Assembly: GCA_020086605.1 (NCBI GenBank)
Contig: JACBWW010000045.1
Coordinates: forward strand, 5,138,926 to 5,202,925
DNA length: 64,000 nt
Direction: 5' to 3'
DNA from: Lanius collurio
Taxonomy: Eukaryota > Chordata > Aves > Passeriformes > Laniidae
This document shows positions 1 to 13,500 of the stretch, piece after piece. The position numbers were made by a program, and so were the translations under genes. Within the stretch, counting starts at the first letter, position 1. The number at the start of each line of letters is the position of its first letter. The notes below the pieces were generated by a model that saw nothing but the letters and a program-made list of their open reading frames with translations, was not told the origin of the DNA and did no database searches.

Positions 1-3000
1 TAATAAAGCTTTCTACATTGGAAACTCACTCTTTACCCTTTAGTGAACAATTTGTTATGGAGACTTCATGCTCCTGTCTTCTAATTAACACATTTTTTGT
101 ATCCAGAGAGTTTTTCCTCTTTCTTTCAATACATCCTGTCAGGCAGGACTTACATACAAAACAAAATTAATTTGGTTGAAACCCTAATTTGATTCTGTTG
201 ATAAAAGAAAAATAGTCTGTCAAATGATTCAAAACCATTCTGTCAACAAAACATCCCTGACTACTTTCAGATCTTTTCTGCAGATGCAATTTGCAAAATA
301 ATATCTTTGCTTGAAAAATAATTCATAAATTTAAGATGGGTGTAGGAGCCTTCTCTGCTGAAGTGCTGAATGCCTTTGTGAGCACCTTCACCTCCCTCTG
401 AAGGCCCAAACTTGGGCATTTTGCAGATTTATATCCTCAGCCATCACATGAATTACAACGTGCTCTGTCACACCTTGTCCCAGTCTGTCTCTGGCATTTC
501 TAGCTCTTATTACTCTATATCCTAGAAAAAGTTTTATCACACAAAATAGACCCTGGTTATCTATTGGTGGCTTTAAAATAAAAGCCACATTTACCAATGA
601 GATAATGTTATCTATCCTCCCAATTTTTGTAAGAACTCGTCATTCCTGTAAAACTTCATAGGGCTCTTTAGCTTTTCTAGCAAATTGCTGTTCAAGAGAA
701 GTAGCTCTGGGCAAAGCAGAAGTCCTTTGGTATTTCAATATGGTGAAATAATCTCACAAAACTGCACTTGCAACATATTTGGGGGAAGCATTATTTATTT
801 ATTATTCACTATGCTTTTATTTCTGCGTCAGAAACTTGTATTTGAGAGGAGGAAATGATAGCAGAGATCAATGTTATGGTCATTTCACAAAGCCTGATTG
901 TATTATTGGAAGTAATAATTTTCAGAGGAAGAGTCTGAAAAATGAAGCAAATTCACATCCACTTAGACAGCTACAGTGGCTGTTCAAAACTCTTTCAGTG
1001 ACATTTTTCAATTTCCTCTTTTTTTTCCTTATTTTAAATGCTAGAACAGATAAGTTTGAAGGAAATCTAACTATGAGTATTGATTACTTAGGGCATTGGA
1101 AATCTCTGCAAACAACATTTGTAAGAGCTCTAAGGATCTTGAACTTGATGTCTGTAGCATTTCTCTGGCACAAACCTATAGGATTTGTATGTACCTCAAA
1201 ATTGTTATTCAGTTTTTAGGGTTATAGGTGAATGTCCTGATTTTTTTTTTTTCTATTCTTTCTTTAGCTCAAAGTATGGCAGGTAGAGCTTAATTCTGGC
1301 ATTGAGAGGAAATACAGAACCATCCTACAGCAATTTAACTCTGAAATTTAAAGCTGTCAACAAGGGCACCGTGGTCTTCATACCTGCTTTTCATAGGATT
1401 CTATACTTCATAGTACTGACCAAAAACTGGGGGCTTTCCTTTAAATTAATGTATTTTGTGTTCTTTAAATCATGTTTTGTTACAGTTCCGAAATTATTAG
1501 AAACATAAATGCCATGGACTTCAATCAGGCTTCCACTCCTGAATCCATGGCCTTATGGAATACAAGTGCCTGTACAGACCACATTTACTATAAATATCAC
1601 TCTCCTGTAAAGCAACTTTTGTCAGCACAACAAACTCTTGAATTAAAAAAAAAAAACAAAACAAAACAAACAAACCTGCAAATTGCAAATGAGTCCAGAG
1701 GGAAAAAAAAAAAAGCTGCTGAGATAACAGCACTGTGTAAATCAAAGCAGTTGTGATGAATTCAGTGGAGCAAAGCCAAGCCAGAGAAGGTAAAGATCTG
1801 TCCAAATATATTGAAGAAATCAATCAAAACTGAGTGCTGTTGTTTCCTCACACATCATAATAATATGACTTTAAGATCAGCTGATCTTACACAATTAATT
1901 AATGCACAAAACCTGTTTACATTGGGGAGGGGGGGGACAACACCACTGACCATGAGATGCTGAGATGGTGCCAGGGAGTCGAGGCAGAATTCTGAAGGAC
2001 ACCCTGTATTCCCTCAGTTCCACAGTGGGATACAGATAAAGATACCCCACTCAGTTTAGGAGTTTCCTTCAGGGCTTTATCAAATCCCCAGACCCCCACA
2101 TGTATTTACAGCAGTTAAGGCTTTGAAGAGGAATACACACACCCCCCCACAAAGGAAATGTTTGGTTTTATGCTCTGCCTGTCTGGAGAAAGAGTGGAAA
2201 ATAAATGTTGTGTGGAAGGCAGTTGTGCTGTCCTCTCCATCCCCATCCAGGCTTCCAAAGAGAAGGCAATAACACACAAAAACACCTGGGGAAGCTGTCA
2301 GGAGTTGGCCAAGGTGGAATTGTGGCCTAAGACAAATCTTCCACAACTCAAAGCAAGCTCAGCTTCTGGGCTAGTTCTGAGCAGCTCCATCAGTGCCACG
2401 ACACTGCCTATGATGTTAGAGGGTAAAGGTGACAACCAACTGGGTGATTCTTCCACCTCACCTGCTTGTTTTATTTCAGAATTCCTTAGGGAATTTTGTC
2501 ACTGCTTTATCATTTCACAAATCTAGCATTATTTGGGCCACCATAATTGATGCAGCCCTCATCTCTTCAGTCAGTTTATAAAAACATTCTCCAAGATCAT
2601 ATTAAAAATATTTTTTATTTTAATCAGGCTTTGAATTCTTTGCCTTGTCTTCTTTTCTCCCCAGTATTTGAGCCATCATTATCAACTGCATTAATAATGT
2701 ATCATCAGACATTACCCGATTTGCAGCATTCAGTAAATTTAGTGCCAGGGCTGTGCTCTAAGTCACTCCTTGCACAACAGCCACATTTATAACTGTGACA
2801 CTTTTGTCACAGACCAAGGACTGCACTCATGAGGATTTACACTCACACCTTCAAATGGCTCCATTTAAAGATAAGGGATCAAAAATGGCAAGCATTTCAG
2901 TGAGGGAATCACAAAATACACATCAAGCTTTCTCATGTTTCTTAAATTTATAGCTTGAAGTTTAGTTTTCTCTCAATTTAGGTATGCAGAGAAGGGCAAG

Positions 3001-4127
3001 AAAAAGTAACCTCTTTATTCCCATGGAAAAATTTTCACAAAACAGAAACAGCTTCCAGGATTATGGCAGAGTTCAAGAGCCTGGAGTGAAGCTCAAGGAA
3101 ATATCACTGGGTTTAGAGTTTTAGACTTCATGACCAGGCCATGCTACCCTGACCTAGAGAAGTGATCTCACTTGTATGAGATTGAACTCAGTTTTAGGAG
3201 AATATCACATCATGTGGGAGGAAAAATAAAAGGAAAAGAAAAAAACAAACCAGAAAATGAAGTCTGTGCTTTCCATACAATCAAAACTACTTTTATTCAA
3301 CTCTTATGGAAACAAATTTATTTACAGTGGTGGATGAAATAGGCACAGGAGTTGTGCCTTTCCAAGACACCAAAACCCTGGACATGGTTTATCTTTGTCC
3401 AAGCTGGGTTTGAAATGCCCATCATTATAATCAATGGATTACAGAAAGTTCAGAGAGAATTAGGATTATTTATTAAAATAATTTAAATAGTGAAATATCA
3501 AGTCTGTTAACTTAAAAAAAAACTATCAAAGAAAAAAAAAAGAAAAAGCAGTGAGATAGGAAGGAAACGAAGAAGAAACACTGAGTTCATTTTACAGTAT
3601 ATCAAATCTTTACTTACTATAATAATTAGTTGGATGCAACTCAAAGTCACTTTTTAATCCAGAATACCAGAGCCATAAAATTGAATATAATTTCTACCCA
3701 TGCAATGACTTTGTATCAAACATAGCAAGATATTTCATGCTCTGTAGAGTAAAAAATGTAGGTCAGGACCCACAGGCTATAGTCAAGCTACACTGCTGTG
3801 AGTTTAACATATTATTCTTTAGAGAAAATAACAAAACCATTTAATTTTACCCCCACAAGCCAACGATCTTCAAATATTTCATTTTCCTAGGAGTAAAAGG
3901 AGACCAACACCTGATTGGTGTGAAAGTCAACCACCAGAAGCAAAAGGTTTTCAGGAAGGAAGCAAGTGAAAAATGTTGAAGTTTTGCCTGGCTTGTAAAT
4001 GAAATTTGTTAAAGTGGCTCCAGAAAATTGCAACTGAGGCAAAAAGCTGACAGTCAGTTCATCCACCTGGATGCTGTGGTTTGCTTCATTTACCAAATCA
4101 AGGACTTGAGGTCAAAAGAGTGGTGGA
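1..4127. other. Unique noncoding sequence, no gene recognised
   Basis: AT-rich, CpG-poor sequence. The longest open frame (779-1219, plus, 146 codons) has no recognisable domain and a low-complexity, phenylalanine-rich middle coming from T-runs. A thymine run at 1241-1252 followed by a pyrimidine-rich stretch ending in AG near 1266 resembles a splice acceptor, but no sensible exon follows it. G-run (about 1923-1936) and C-run (about 2143-2150) patches are low complexity. I see no repeat family, RNA gene or promoter here. Confidence 0.6.
1645..1714. repeat. A-rich low-complexity tracts, (AAAAC)n-like
   Basis: A run of twelve adenines at 1645-1656 passes into AAAAC/AAAC units up to about 1675, and a second run of twelve adenines lies at 1703-1714. 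This could be the decayed tail of a retrotransposed sequence or plain slippage. I see no recognisable source sequence on either side, so only the simple repeat is claimed. Confidence 0.8.
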
Positions 4128-4406
4128 AATCACAGACTCAGGGAATGGTTTGGGCTGGGGGGGGGATCCCAAAACCCATCCAGTCCCTGCCAGGGACACC
4201 TCCCACCATCCCAGGGTTGCTCCAAGCCCTGTCCAGCCTGGCCTTGGGCACTGCCAGGGATCCAGGGGCAGCCCCAGCTGCTCTGGGCACCCTGTGCCAG
4301 GGCCTGCCCACCCTCACAATAAAGAATTTTTTAAATATCTAATCTAAACCCACCCTCTTTCAGTCAAAAGCATTTCCCCTCATCCCGTCACTACACGCTC
4401 TTGTAA
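4128..4406 (-). mobile_element. CR1 LINE fragment, 3' end, 5'-truncated
   Basis: Read on the plus strand, this begins with the reverse complement of the CR1 3' terminus (AATCACAGA-type octamer remnants, then GAATGGTTTGGG) and runs through the well-known avian CR1 3' region: a block on the Gs and CATCCAGTCC, then GCCTGGCCTTGGGCACTGCC, GCTCTGGGCACCCTGTGCC, and AATATCTAATCTAAACCCACCC, ending near TCACTACACGCTC. The element is therefore on the minus strand with its 3' end at the left. Only about 280 bp of a roughly 4.5 kb element remains, so this is a typical dead-on-arrival insertion with no reverse transcriptase coding part. The open frames at 4028-4347 are translations of it. The right edge runs into a short (TAAA)n stretch at 4408-4420. 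Confidence 0.93.
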
Positions 4407-7087
4407 GTAAATAAATAAATGAAACAGAAAATTGGAGGGAGCAGCAGAATTCAGACAACCTCATGCAGTGCAATTTATTTGTTAATACATGTGAATATCA
4501 CAGCTCTCAGTCGGACAAATGGCAGTTTTTAAATGCTAGAAATATTCTGTATATTGGCAACAAGCTCTGCCCACTTGTGGTCTTACCTGCAGTGCCTCAC
4601 CTCTCTGACAAACACCTCCAACAAAAAGCACAGCAGAACTTGTGTGGGGGTCAGTTTACATTCACCTTGCACTTCAGGAAAACACTCATTTCCTTCAATA
4701 GCTGTCTGCCAGAAAATTGGTGATGGCACAGTTAAAGCAGCAAGCCCTGTACTAAATAACCAGCTCTGACAGGAAGGATGCTGCTCCACCCTACAGCACA
4801 CAGTTTCATCCTGCTTCCTCCAGGGATGGCAGCTCAAGGGAGGAAACAGCCAGAACAGGAAGGTTTCCATGAGAATTAACACCAGGACCTGTCTCTGAAG
4901 TTCTGGTTAATGTTCCTCTCTCCCCACCATTTATATATGGATACACTGAATATTTCCTCCACCTGTGAGGATCTCGGGGAGAGAAGATGTACACAGCTGC
5001 ACCCCAAATCACTTCCCGTTAGGGGAAATATTTTAAAGAATTATTTTACACTGTTTGTGGCTGCAGCACATTTACACAAAACACCAAATAACAAATAATG
5101 TGTCCTTAGTTAATCAGCACTACTCCTCTACACAGCAAGAGCAGAATATACAGTATTTATTCCATCACACCAATACAGAAATAAGGCAAAAAACACCTTG
5201 GGTGTGAATTTGAATGCAATATCTCCAGTGCTGACTAAGCAAAATTAGTTTGGTCTATTACTAAACCAGCCATAATTAAATTTGTGTGCACTGCAGACAA
5301 TTTCAGACCACCTAAACCAGTAAAACCAGCCCAAAAACCACTGCACACAAGCTTGCAGCCACACTGTTTACCAGATAAGCTGCTTTTTTTGGCCTATCAA
5401 AGGCTGTTTGTCAACTTTTCTTCTTCCTAGCACCCAAAAATGCATGAAACCTCCTGGATTATGCCATTTCCTGTCTTCACATGGGTCACACAAGTTGAGC
5501 CATGCAACAGCAATCAGCAAAAAGATGGGGCATTAAGGAAATTTTCATTACAGATGACACATTCAGACCCTGATTCATATTCCTCACCTGAGTCAAGCTG
5601 ATGTGCTGCAATCTAGATAACCCTCCCTGGTGAATGCTCAATTTAATCATCAAGCTACTCATTGGTGAGAAAATCCTCTTCAAAAGACCTTACACTGGCT
5701 TTAATTTCTAATGGAAAAAATTAACAAAGGAATTGAGGTGTGCAGAATGAGCCTCATGAAAAAGGTCCATTTGAATACACAGATTAAACCTTAAGTAGCT
5801 CCTTTGTGGTGATAACCATTAAAAAACATAATGGAGGACAAACCTGTGTAAATAATGGAAAACAGGTTCAGCATTCTACCATCAATAATGAGGTATTATA
5901 TTTGTCTTTTTTTTCTTTTTTTTACTCATAGGATGAGCATAAACCAGCAGTGGTGCAGACTGTCATTGAAAAACATAAATGAGAGACACTAAATGTAACC
6001 AAGAAAGGCAGTGATCATAGAGAAAGGAAAATTCATCCTCTATTTGATTCTCTAAAGGATTTATCAATCAACTAATTTCCAATTTTCATAAGAAACCCCA
6101 TAGAAAAGAGATGATAGGAGAAAGGAAAAACATTCAGGAAACCAGATGGTTCCGTGTCCTCTTTTTCTTCAGTCAATGGTTAAATTCAGATACCTTTGGG
6201 ATGAGAGTTTTTGGGCACAGCCTTGGCAGACAGCACAGGCTGGCTACTTATGAGACCTTGTCACATGAAATAGCAAAGGTTTTCCTTCAAGTGTTTCAGC
6301 CAAAGCTTGCAGAGCATCCTGGCCATCAGATGAACTTCAGCACATTGCTCTTTGGCCATTAAAATGAGCAAGCTTCCCAATCTATCCACTCAGTAATTTA
6401 AAGCCACTTCATTACAGCAGTGCCTTTTAAAAAGTAATAATATTATGAGTACTTCTAGTTAAACTATTAGGTTTGTCCCTTCTTCCAATTAAATTTACTC
6501 ACTTATAAAGAAGATATGAGCACATCTGAAACTGAAATTATCCTCGTCCTAGGAACATTTATACAGCTCCTTTTCTGAGAATGTATTTTAGCACTTCAAC
6601 AAGAAAAATCTGCTCATGTGAAGATAAAATTCAACACCAGAGCAGCATGAACATGTGCAAGGTCACTGTTCTTCTGTGATTCAGTCAGAGCACTGCAAAT
6701 TATTTGTCTAATGTGCAAAATTCTGAGTTGCTAATAGCAAGATTCTTAACACTCTTCAGCACAGCAAAAGTAGATCTCCAGTTTCCTTAGGCTGTGAGGC
6801 ACAAACCACTGGCAGATCACTGTCAGGTACCCTTAAAAATGTCACTTACACAGACATTAGTCCTCAGGATACACCCCATGTTTTGACCATTTCCTGAACA
6901 CACAAATTTTAAGTTTAAAGCCAACCAATAATAAAAACACCCAAAAAAAGTGGGGGGGAAAACCCAAAAAGATAAATAGAAGGAATGCATGAGGTGCTAA
7001 TTTCATTCTGATTCATTTGAAAGATTAAGAAAGACTGAGGATGTTAAAATGCTTTAACAAATAAGCTGGACAGACATGAACCCCATT
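4407..7087. other. Unique noncoding sequence between two CR1 copies
   Basis: AT-rich unique sequence opening with a (TAAA)n stretch at 4408-4420. The minus-strand frame at 4583-4882 (99 codons) ends against a CAG/GTAAGA donor-like site near 4587, which is described in the findings. A GATA-type site (5373-5379) and a TCF/LEF-type site (5396-5403) lie close together in a CNE-like patch at about 5240-5420. A T-rich tract sits near 5908-5926. No gene or repeat family is recognised. Confidence 0.55.
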
Positions 7088-7567
7088 TCCCAGAATCCTG
7101 GAATCCACAGAAGGGACATTAAAGGACATCTTATTCCAACAGCCCTGCAGTGGCAGGGACCCCTCCCTCTGTCCCAGGCTGCTCCAGCCTGGCCTTGGGC
7201 ACTGCCAGGGATGCAGGGGCAGCCACAGCTGCTCTGGGCACCCTGTGCCAGGGCCTGCCCACCCTGCCAGGGAACAATTGCTTCTTGATACCTAAATCCA
7301 AACTAACCCTTTTTCAGTTTGAAGCCATTCCCTGTGTCCTGGCCCTCCATCCCAAGTCCCTCTCCAGCTCTCCTGGAGCCCCTTTAGTCCCTGGAAGGGG
7401 CTCTGAGGTTCCCCTGGAGCTCCTTTAGTCCCTGGAAGGGGCTCTGAGGGTCCCCCTGGAGCCTTCTCCTCTCCAGGTGAGCACCCCCAGCTCTCCCAGC
7501 CTGGCTCCAGAGCTCAGAACAACTCTGGGGACTCACTCCAGCACATCCACATCCTCCTTATGTTAGG
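7088..7567 (-). mobile_element. CR1 LINE fragment, 3' region, about 480 bp
   Basis: On the plus strand the copy starts with CAGAATCCTGGAATCC (3' octamer remnants) and reads through GCCTGGCCTTGGGCACTGCC, GCTCTGGGCACCCTGTGCC, AGTTTGAAGCCATTCCC, CCCTCTCCAGCTCTCCTGG and ACTCACTCCAGCACATCC, which is the order of the avian CR1 3' end in reverse complement. The element is thus on the minus strand and extends further 5' than the copy at 4.1 kb. It carries an internal duplication at 7372-7454. The plus frames at 7076-7428 are translations of this repeat, not genes. The shared wording with the 4.1 kb copy suggests the same or a closely related subfamily. Confidence 0.94.
7372..7454. repeat. Tandem duplication of about 41 bp inside a CR1 copy
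   Basis: Two near-identical units (7372-7412 and 7413-7454), each reading CCTGGAGC, then CCTTTAGTCCCTGGAAGGGG and CTCTGAGG. A partial third start, CCTGGAGCC, follows at 7455. CR1 copies normally carry this segment once, so this is either a local duplication after insertion or a feature of the source element. Confidence 0.85.
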
Positions 7568-10500
7568 GAATTTTAAATTTCCAGGTCTATTTCTGCTGAT
7601 TCTTTAATAAAAGCACCCTAAAAACAAATATATCTAAAGAAAAAGCCTTACTTCTCATACTTTTAATAGTCTTGTCTTCACTCTTACTGAATTATGTCAA
7701 TCTCAATTTAAAAGCTTTTTTGCATTTGAGAAAGTTACTTAATCCCATTTCCCTCCTAATCCAGGTGGGCTTTGTGGCACACACACTGCACTCGACACTT
7801 GGACATAAATGCATTTGCTCAAAATAGCACCAGCTAACTGTATATATTTATTTCACATGTCAAACACACTTAAATTCACAGAATAAGTTGCTAAAAAGAT
7901 AATCACATGAGATCACAAAAAATTAATGGTTACTATCTGAAGACCTGACAGCATAAATAGAGAGAACTGCTCTTAGGAATGTAAGTACTTTTTTAATGAT
8001 GACTTAAAGTGCCAGAGGAACTCCAGACATGCTTTTTAAAGGAAAGAATTTCTCTTCCAGGATTTTTCAAAGCAGGATTAGCTTCATTTTACAACAAAGG
8101 ATGCTGATGTGAAGGACATTAAATGACCCAGAAAATGTCTCATTGCTACTGAAAGTAGTAACTAGTAACAAAGACAGTTACAGAATCCACTCCTTCTGTA
8201 CTTTTGAGCTCCCATTCAAAATAACCATTTATCCCTTGTGAACATGAACAGGAATGGGAGGAATTCAAAAATCCAACATTTAAAAATTTAAAAACGCAGC
8301 CAACAACAAATAGCGGAATTCAGATTTTTCAAGAGGCAGAAAGCTTCTGCCTTGACTGAAGACAGAATTTCATTCACTGTGTTATAAATCAAACACAGAA
8401 GTTTGCCTACACCCATACCTAAAATAAACACTATATAACTGATGGATTTGCATCAATAAACAGAGTTCAAATAGTCAAACACACAAAATCAAGTGGGCCC
8501 CAGTGGTCCTGAGCTTTGTCCAAGCAGAAGCCTTGGACTTCAGGGAGTCTACAAAAATGATGATTACATAGAATTCCTTATCTCAAGTCCTAAAGTAATA
8601 TTAGCAAATTAATTGCTAAGTTGATACACACAAAATATTTTTTTTCTTTCTGGACACGTTAGAATTTCAATATTGGGAAGGTAGACATGACTCATCTGCA
8701 GAAAATTTTCTGTGGTGCAGCCTGAACATGAACAGCCAAGTGAGCTGTTGGTACAAACAAGGAAGATCTGCTGAGTGCAGCCCAGTTTGGGCTACATTCA
8801 TTAAATATCTGGGTAATTACTGCCTAATATTATACAAATACCTATTTTTATAAGCAGGAACTGAGATTCTCACACCTCTGTTCCTCTGATTTATAAGACT
8901 GTTATTCTACCTAGGAAAGAAAAAGCAAACTGACAATCAGCTTGTTCCAAGCTGTCCCAATTTTGGAGCCATTTGATTCCAAGCATGAATAGTTGGAATA
9001 TGAGACAAGAAAAGTGCTGGAATGGAAACAGCTGCTGACAGGCCCCACTGATGGAAATGGGAAACACATCTTCTGTTTTAGGGTATTGTCATCAAACAGC
9101 CACTTGAGTCTCCAGAGTCTTTTTCAGGATTCCAGGGAAATGCTGGAAGGCTCAAACTTTCTTTTCTCCAGGGTTTTTATTGGAAGGTGTTTGTTCAAAT
9201 TCAAACACTCCAATAAACAAGCAGGGTTAGTTACAAGTCCTCAAGGTACTACAAATCATGAGGGTTTAGTATCTCAAAACTATTAAACTCAGCACAGGTT
9301 CATTTTTTTTGTGTAATGTAATTATTAATTACATTTTTTTTTGCAATGTTATAAATACCTTTAAAGGCAAATTGCTTTACACAATAATTATCAACCACTT
9401 TTCATTAAAGACCTCTCTGGCTATCCAACACCCAAAGTTTTCCTTATTCCTTTACACCATTTATTATTGCACACCCTTATAACCAACATTAATTTAAGCA
9501 GCTATGCAATAAACAGACAAGTTAAAACACATTTTGACAGGAACTTTAGTTCAATATTAGGCATTTTTTGAGACCAAGGCATCCACATTTTACAGAAATA
9601 GGGATAGAAGGTAATATTTACAAAAACCACTGCAACAAGCATTGAGAAAACTACTTTATAACCAGTAGGATACTTTGTTAATAAATAAATACATTTACTG
9701 TCCCACTGATTATGAAGTATCTCTGCTGATGCTTTCCTCAGTTGGTTATTTTTTACTCTGGTGATTGCCCAATGCCTGGCATGAGGGGGTTTGATCTCAG
9801 CAGGGCCCTCTCAGCACCATCATCACAGAAACCTCAACTGTGGTGCCACAAGGGGTCCCAGGACAGTAAAAGATAAATGTGTGTACACATTTGTTTTCTT
9901 TTTCCTGAACCTTGGTGACCTCCTCACCTTGATTTCCTGAAAAATTACCATTTTAAATGTGCTTGTTTATCAACAAAATAATGAACATCATTTATCCTTA
10001 TAAAGATCCTATCCAAGGTTCCAAGTAGCAAACAATGATCCTTACAATACCCTAATGAAGCCCACCAGGAAAGAACCACTGAGCTGGCTGGCAGGTGGGT
10101 GAACCTAAAGAGAAGGATTTTCCAAATATTATCAGCAGGACAGATAGAATAATGAAACTTTCTGTTTTTGAAATAAAATACATGAAAATTGTGGTTTTAT
10201 CTCCTATCAATAGTAAGACTTTTGTTATTTTTTTTAATTGCAGCTTTTATGAAAGATTGTTTAAAATTATTGAAGTATTACACACTTATTTCAATGAGTT
10301 CTTCACTAAAAAATTGCTTTGACATAAAAAAGTCATTCATAAAGGTAAAACTGAATTAAATTTCTGTTGGTTTTGGCTAGGATACATAAAACCATCAAGC
10401 CAGAGAAAGAAGAAAGTGTTTTTAAACAACATAAAAACATTCTTCAAAATGACTCCTCCTAAATTTTATGTATGAGCATCACAGGCTCTTATTTGCTCAA

Positions 10501-13500
10501 AATCCTGATAACATTAAATGTTAATATCAATGTTTAAGTCAAAGGGTATTTGTCAATCCAGAGAAAATGTTGTCATTTTGGTGATGGCAGCCTTAGCACA
10601 AATATCTTGTACCAGTCCACTGAATAACTTTACTGCCAGTGGAAATTTTTAAACAACTTAATTTTCTATTGGAAGAGAAAATATATTCTGTTTTCCATAA
10701 AGGTCCTTCGACTGCTAATTTTAAGCATATGTTAAAATTATTTTTTATCTCGTGTTCGAAGCTTCTATGTTGATAATGTTAATCACACTTTTTCCAGTTC
10801 TTTCACACTATTTAACTTTGTTTCCATTTTTCAATGTCTTTGTAACAGATATTTTCTTTGATTTGTTATTAATTAATTCAAAGAAACATCAGGTGGAGCA
10901 TTTGTAATGTGTTTTTCATTTTCTGTTATCAGTACTGATTTACCTATTTACTGTGATTTATTTATTTTGGCAACAAAGGACTTATTGATAAATTTGCTAT
11001 GTAACACTGAAGAGAAAGTCAAGAAATTAATTTCTATTGTATTAATCCATAAGTTTAAGATCCATTTGTTCTTCTGTAGACTTCTGAAAACCATTGTAAG
11101 ATAAAAAGATAAATTCAGTATAAATTTAGAAATCACAGATCTAAACAGGTAGACCTCACTGGGAACAGCCTTTAGCATTTATTCTGAGCAGTCAGAACTC
11201 AACCAACCATCTTGGTATTGTTCCTAAGGGAAACAATTTTGGTTTGATTTCTAGATGAGCCCCTCAGACTTTCTTGTGCTTTCTTAGGGTGGGTTAGCAA
11301 AAGATTTCCTGCCAAGAAATTTCCTAAAATCCTACAGAAAGACGAATGGGCACATAATTTAGCAGGATATATTGGCATATGGTGCCAACAGCTAATAGAA
11401 GGATGAGGGGAAAATGCAAATAAGAAATATATAATAAGGCTGGGTATGTATATTGAGTAATTCTTGTGAAACACTGAGAGCACCAGAGAAAACAGACTTA
11501 AAATAAATAGTGCTTCTCTCCTTCTGTCCTAAAGGGAGACTTCATTTTACTGATTTCACATCCTTACCAAAATGCTTTCAATATAAAACAGCTTTCTGGT
11601 CATAAATTAATAATTTTACAAAATACAAATGGCATTAAGCTTAGAACTTGAGAAGAACTTGAAAAAAGACATGCTGACTTTCCAAAAGTCCTTCCAGTCA
11701 CTCTGCAAGGCAGCAAGACAAGCACTTTTGTAAACTTAAAGCAGAAATAAAAACTGCCAGACTCATTGTAGAAGTCACTTGAGCACAACTACTGCACAGA
11801 GACATTTTACCTTCCAATTTCTCCTCCCGTGGCCACCACACGCTCTGACTGCAGCCAGCTGGCTGACATCCTTCTTTCTGATAGCTCCTCATGAGGCAGC
11901 CCTGGAAGTCAAACTCTCCCCCTGTTACAAGCCATCTTCATCCCCCTCCACTTGGTTATAACGCACTGGTGGGTTACAGGAGCTGCCAAGGAACTAAAGG
12001 AGCCTTCTGGAAGGAAGCAGAACTCCCATGGGCTCGTGTATAAATGGGCACTGGGTTGGAATAACTCAAGATGTGAATATAAACCATGGAATCCAAACCA
12101 GCAGTGTATTATCAAGTTATTTTCTTATTTCATTGGGAGCTGCCTTTAAAAAAATAAAGATTTACCTGCAGAAAATTTGTAGGTGTCATACAAAAACTAC
12201 AAAAACCGGGGTAGTCCCTTGAATCCCCCACTGCAACACTTCAGGCTGGTACTGGGGGGTGGTGCCTGTAAGGGGAAAGTGGCAAAAGGAGGGCACAGCT
12301 TATTCAGGTGGATTTGGCCAGGCTGGAGGAGCAGAGTGCTGGGGAAGCTCGTGGAGCTCAGCACAGGTGAGGACAAAGCCTTGGGTGTGGAATGGAACAG
12401 CCCCACAGGCTGGGCACTGACCTGGGGAGCCACAGGGGGTTCCTTCTCTCTGCATTGCCCTGCAGCTCCACTCAACATCTGCTTTTTCTCTGCTGGATGC
12501 TTCTCCTGCTCACTTTGTCACCTCTAGAACTGGTTCTGTGCTGCTCCCCAGCTTGTTCTGCCTTCACAACCAAACACTTGAGTCATTTACAGTCCCAGGG
12601 CCTCGGGTGCTCATCCTGTGCCTGATCATTGTCAGCCCAGAGCACACCAGGAGGGAGGTGACACCATGTCCTCACACACCCACACAGCAGAAATGAATCC
12701 ACCAGCCTTCAGTAATTTCACTAACTTAAAATGAAGCCTTTTTTTGGAGCCTCTCTGAAATCAGCCTTAAGCTATCAAGGTACATTCATCCACGACAAAG
12801 TTTTCCAGCCCAGAAAATCAACTTATTCTGCCTCATATTTGAGGTGATGTTATAATCATTCTCCTCCTTACATAAAGTGTGGCTGATTAAAAAATCCTGA
12901 TTACAAGGGTAAGCAAGAACTGAGGGCACTCTCTGTCCTCATGTGCCACAGCCTAAAAAGATCCCTAAACATGAGAATCCATCAGGACTAATGATGTCAA
13001 GGAAAGGCTGAGTCTGGCTACACTGGATGTAACAAGGACAAAATTTACCTAAATCTACTTTCTTAAAGATATGTACAGGACCAAAGCCCTGCTTGTGAAA
13101 GAAATAGAAAAAAATATATGAATGTTGGAAAAAAACAATTTCAAAATCTGATTTCTATTGTTGAAAAGAGGTGAGGGTTGGGGTTTTTCGCTTGTTTTCT
13201 CCACTTTTAACCAAAACTGAGGGTTCAAAACATAGAAACTGTTCCAGTAGGAAGCTTGAATTATAACACAGTACTTTGGGGCAGGTGATGCCATCTGCAA
13301 TAGTTTCTCTTCTCTACTTTGGAATTGAAAATTCTATCGAGACTTGTGTAGTGACTTGGGATCTCAGCTTGATGCAGTGTACTCCAGAGGCATTAAAGAT
13401 TGAGCTGGTTTCCCAAATGCTGAGATAAATTTCATACAAGTTTTAATTTGCTATAAGGTTTCCTTAAAGTATCACAAAGGTTTTTTAGTTCCCCTCTAAC

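Noticed and set aside
779..1219. Longest plus-strand open frame (146 codons)
   Set aside because: Length is within chance for AT-rich DNA of this size; the middle is a phenylalanine-rich translation of T-runs, there is no domain, and no splice or promoter context.
1241..1266. Strong splice-acceptor-like pyrimidine tract
   Set aside because: Only a roughly 15 bp segment separates it from the nearest GT and no open frame of interest continues; most likely chance.
4028..4347. Overlapping plus frames of 104 and 88 codons
   Set aside because: They mostly translate the antisense of a CR1 3' end and are not a host gene.
7076..7428. Proline/leucine-rich plus frames
   Set aside because: Entirely within the CR1 copy at 7088-7567.
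10740..10780. GTTCGAA word resembling a tRNA B box
   Set aside because: No A box, acceptor stem or cloverleaf could be drawn around it.
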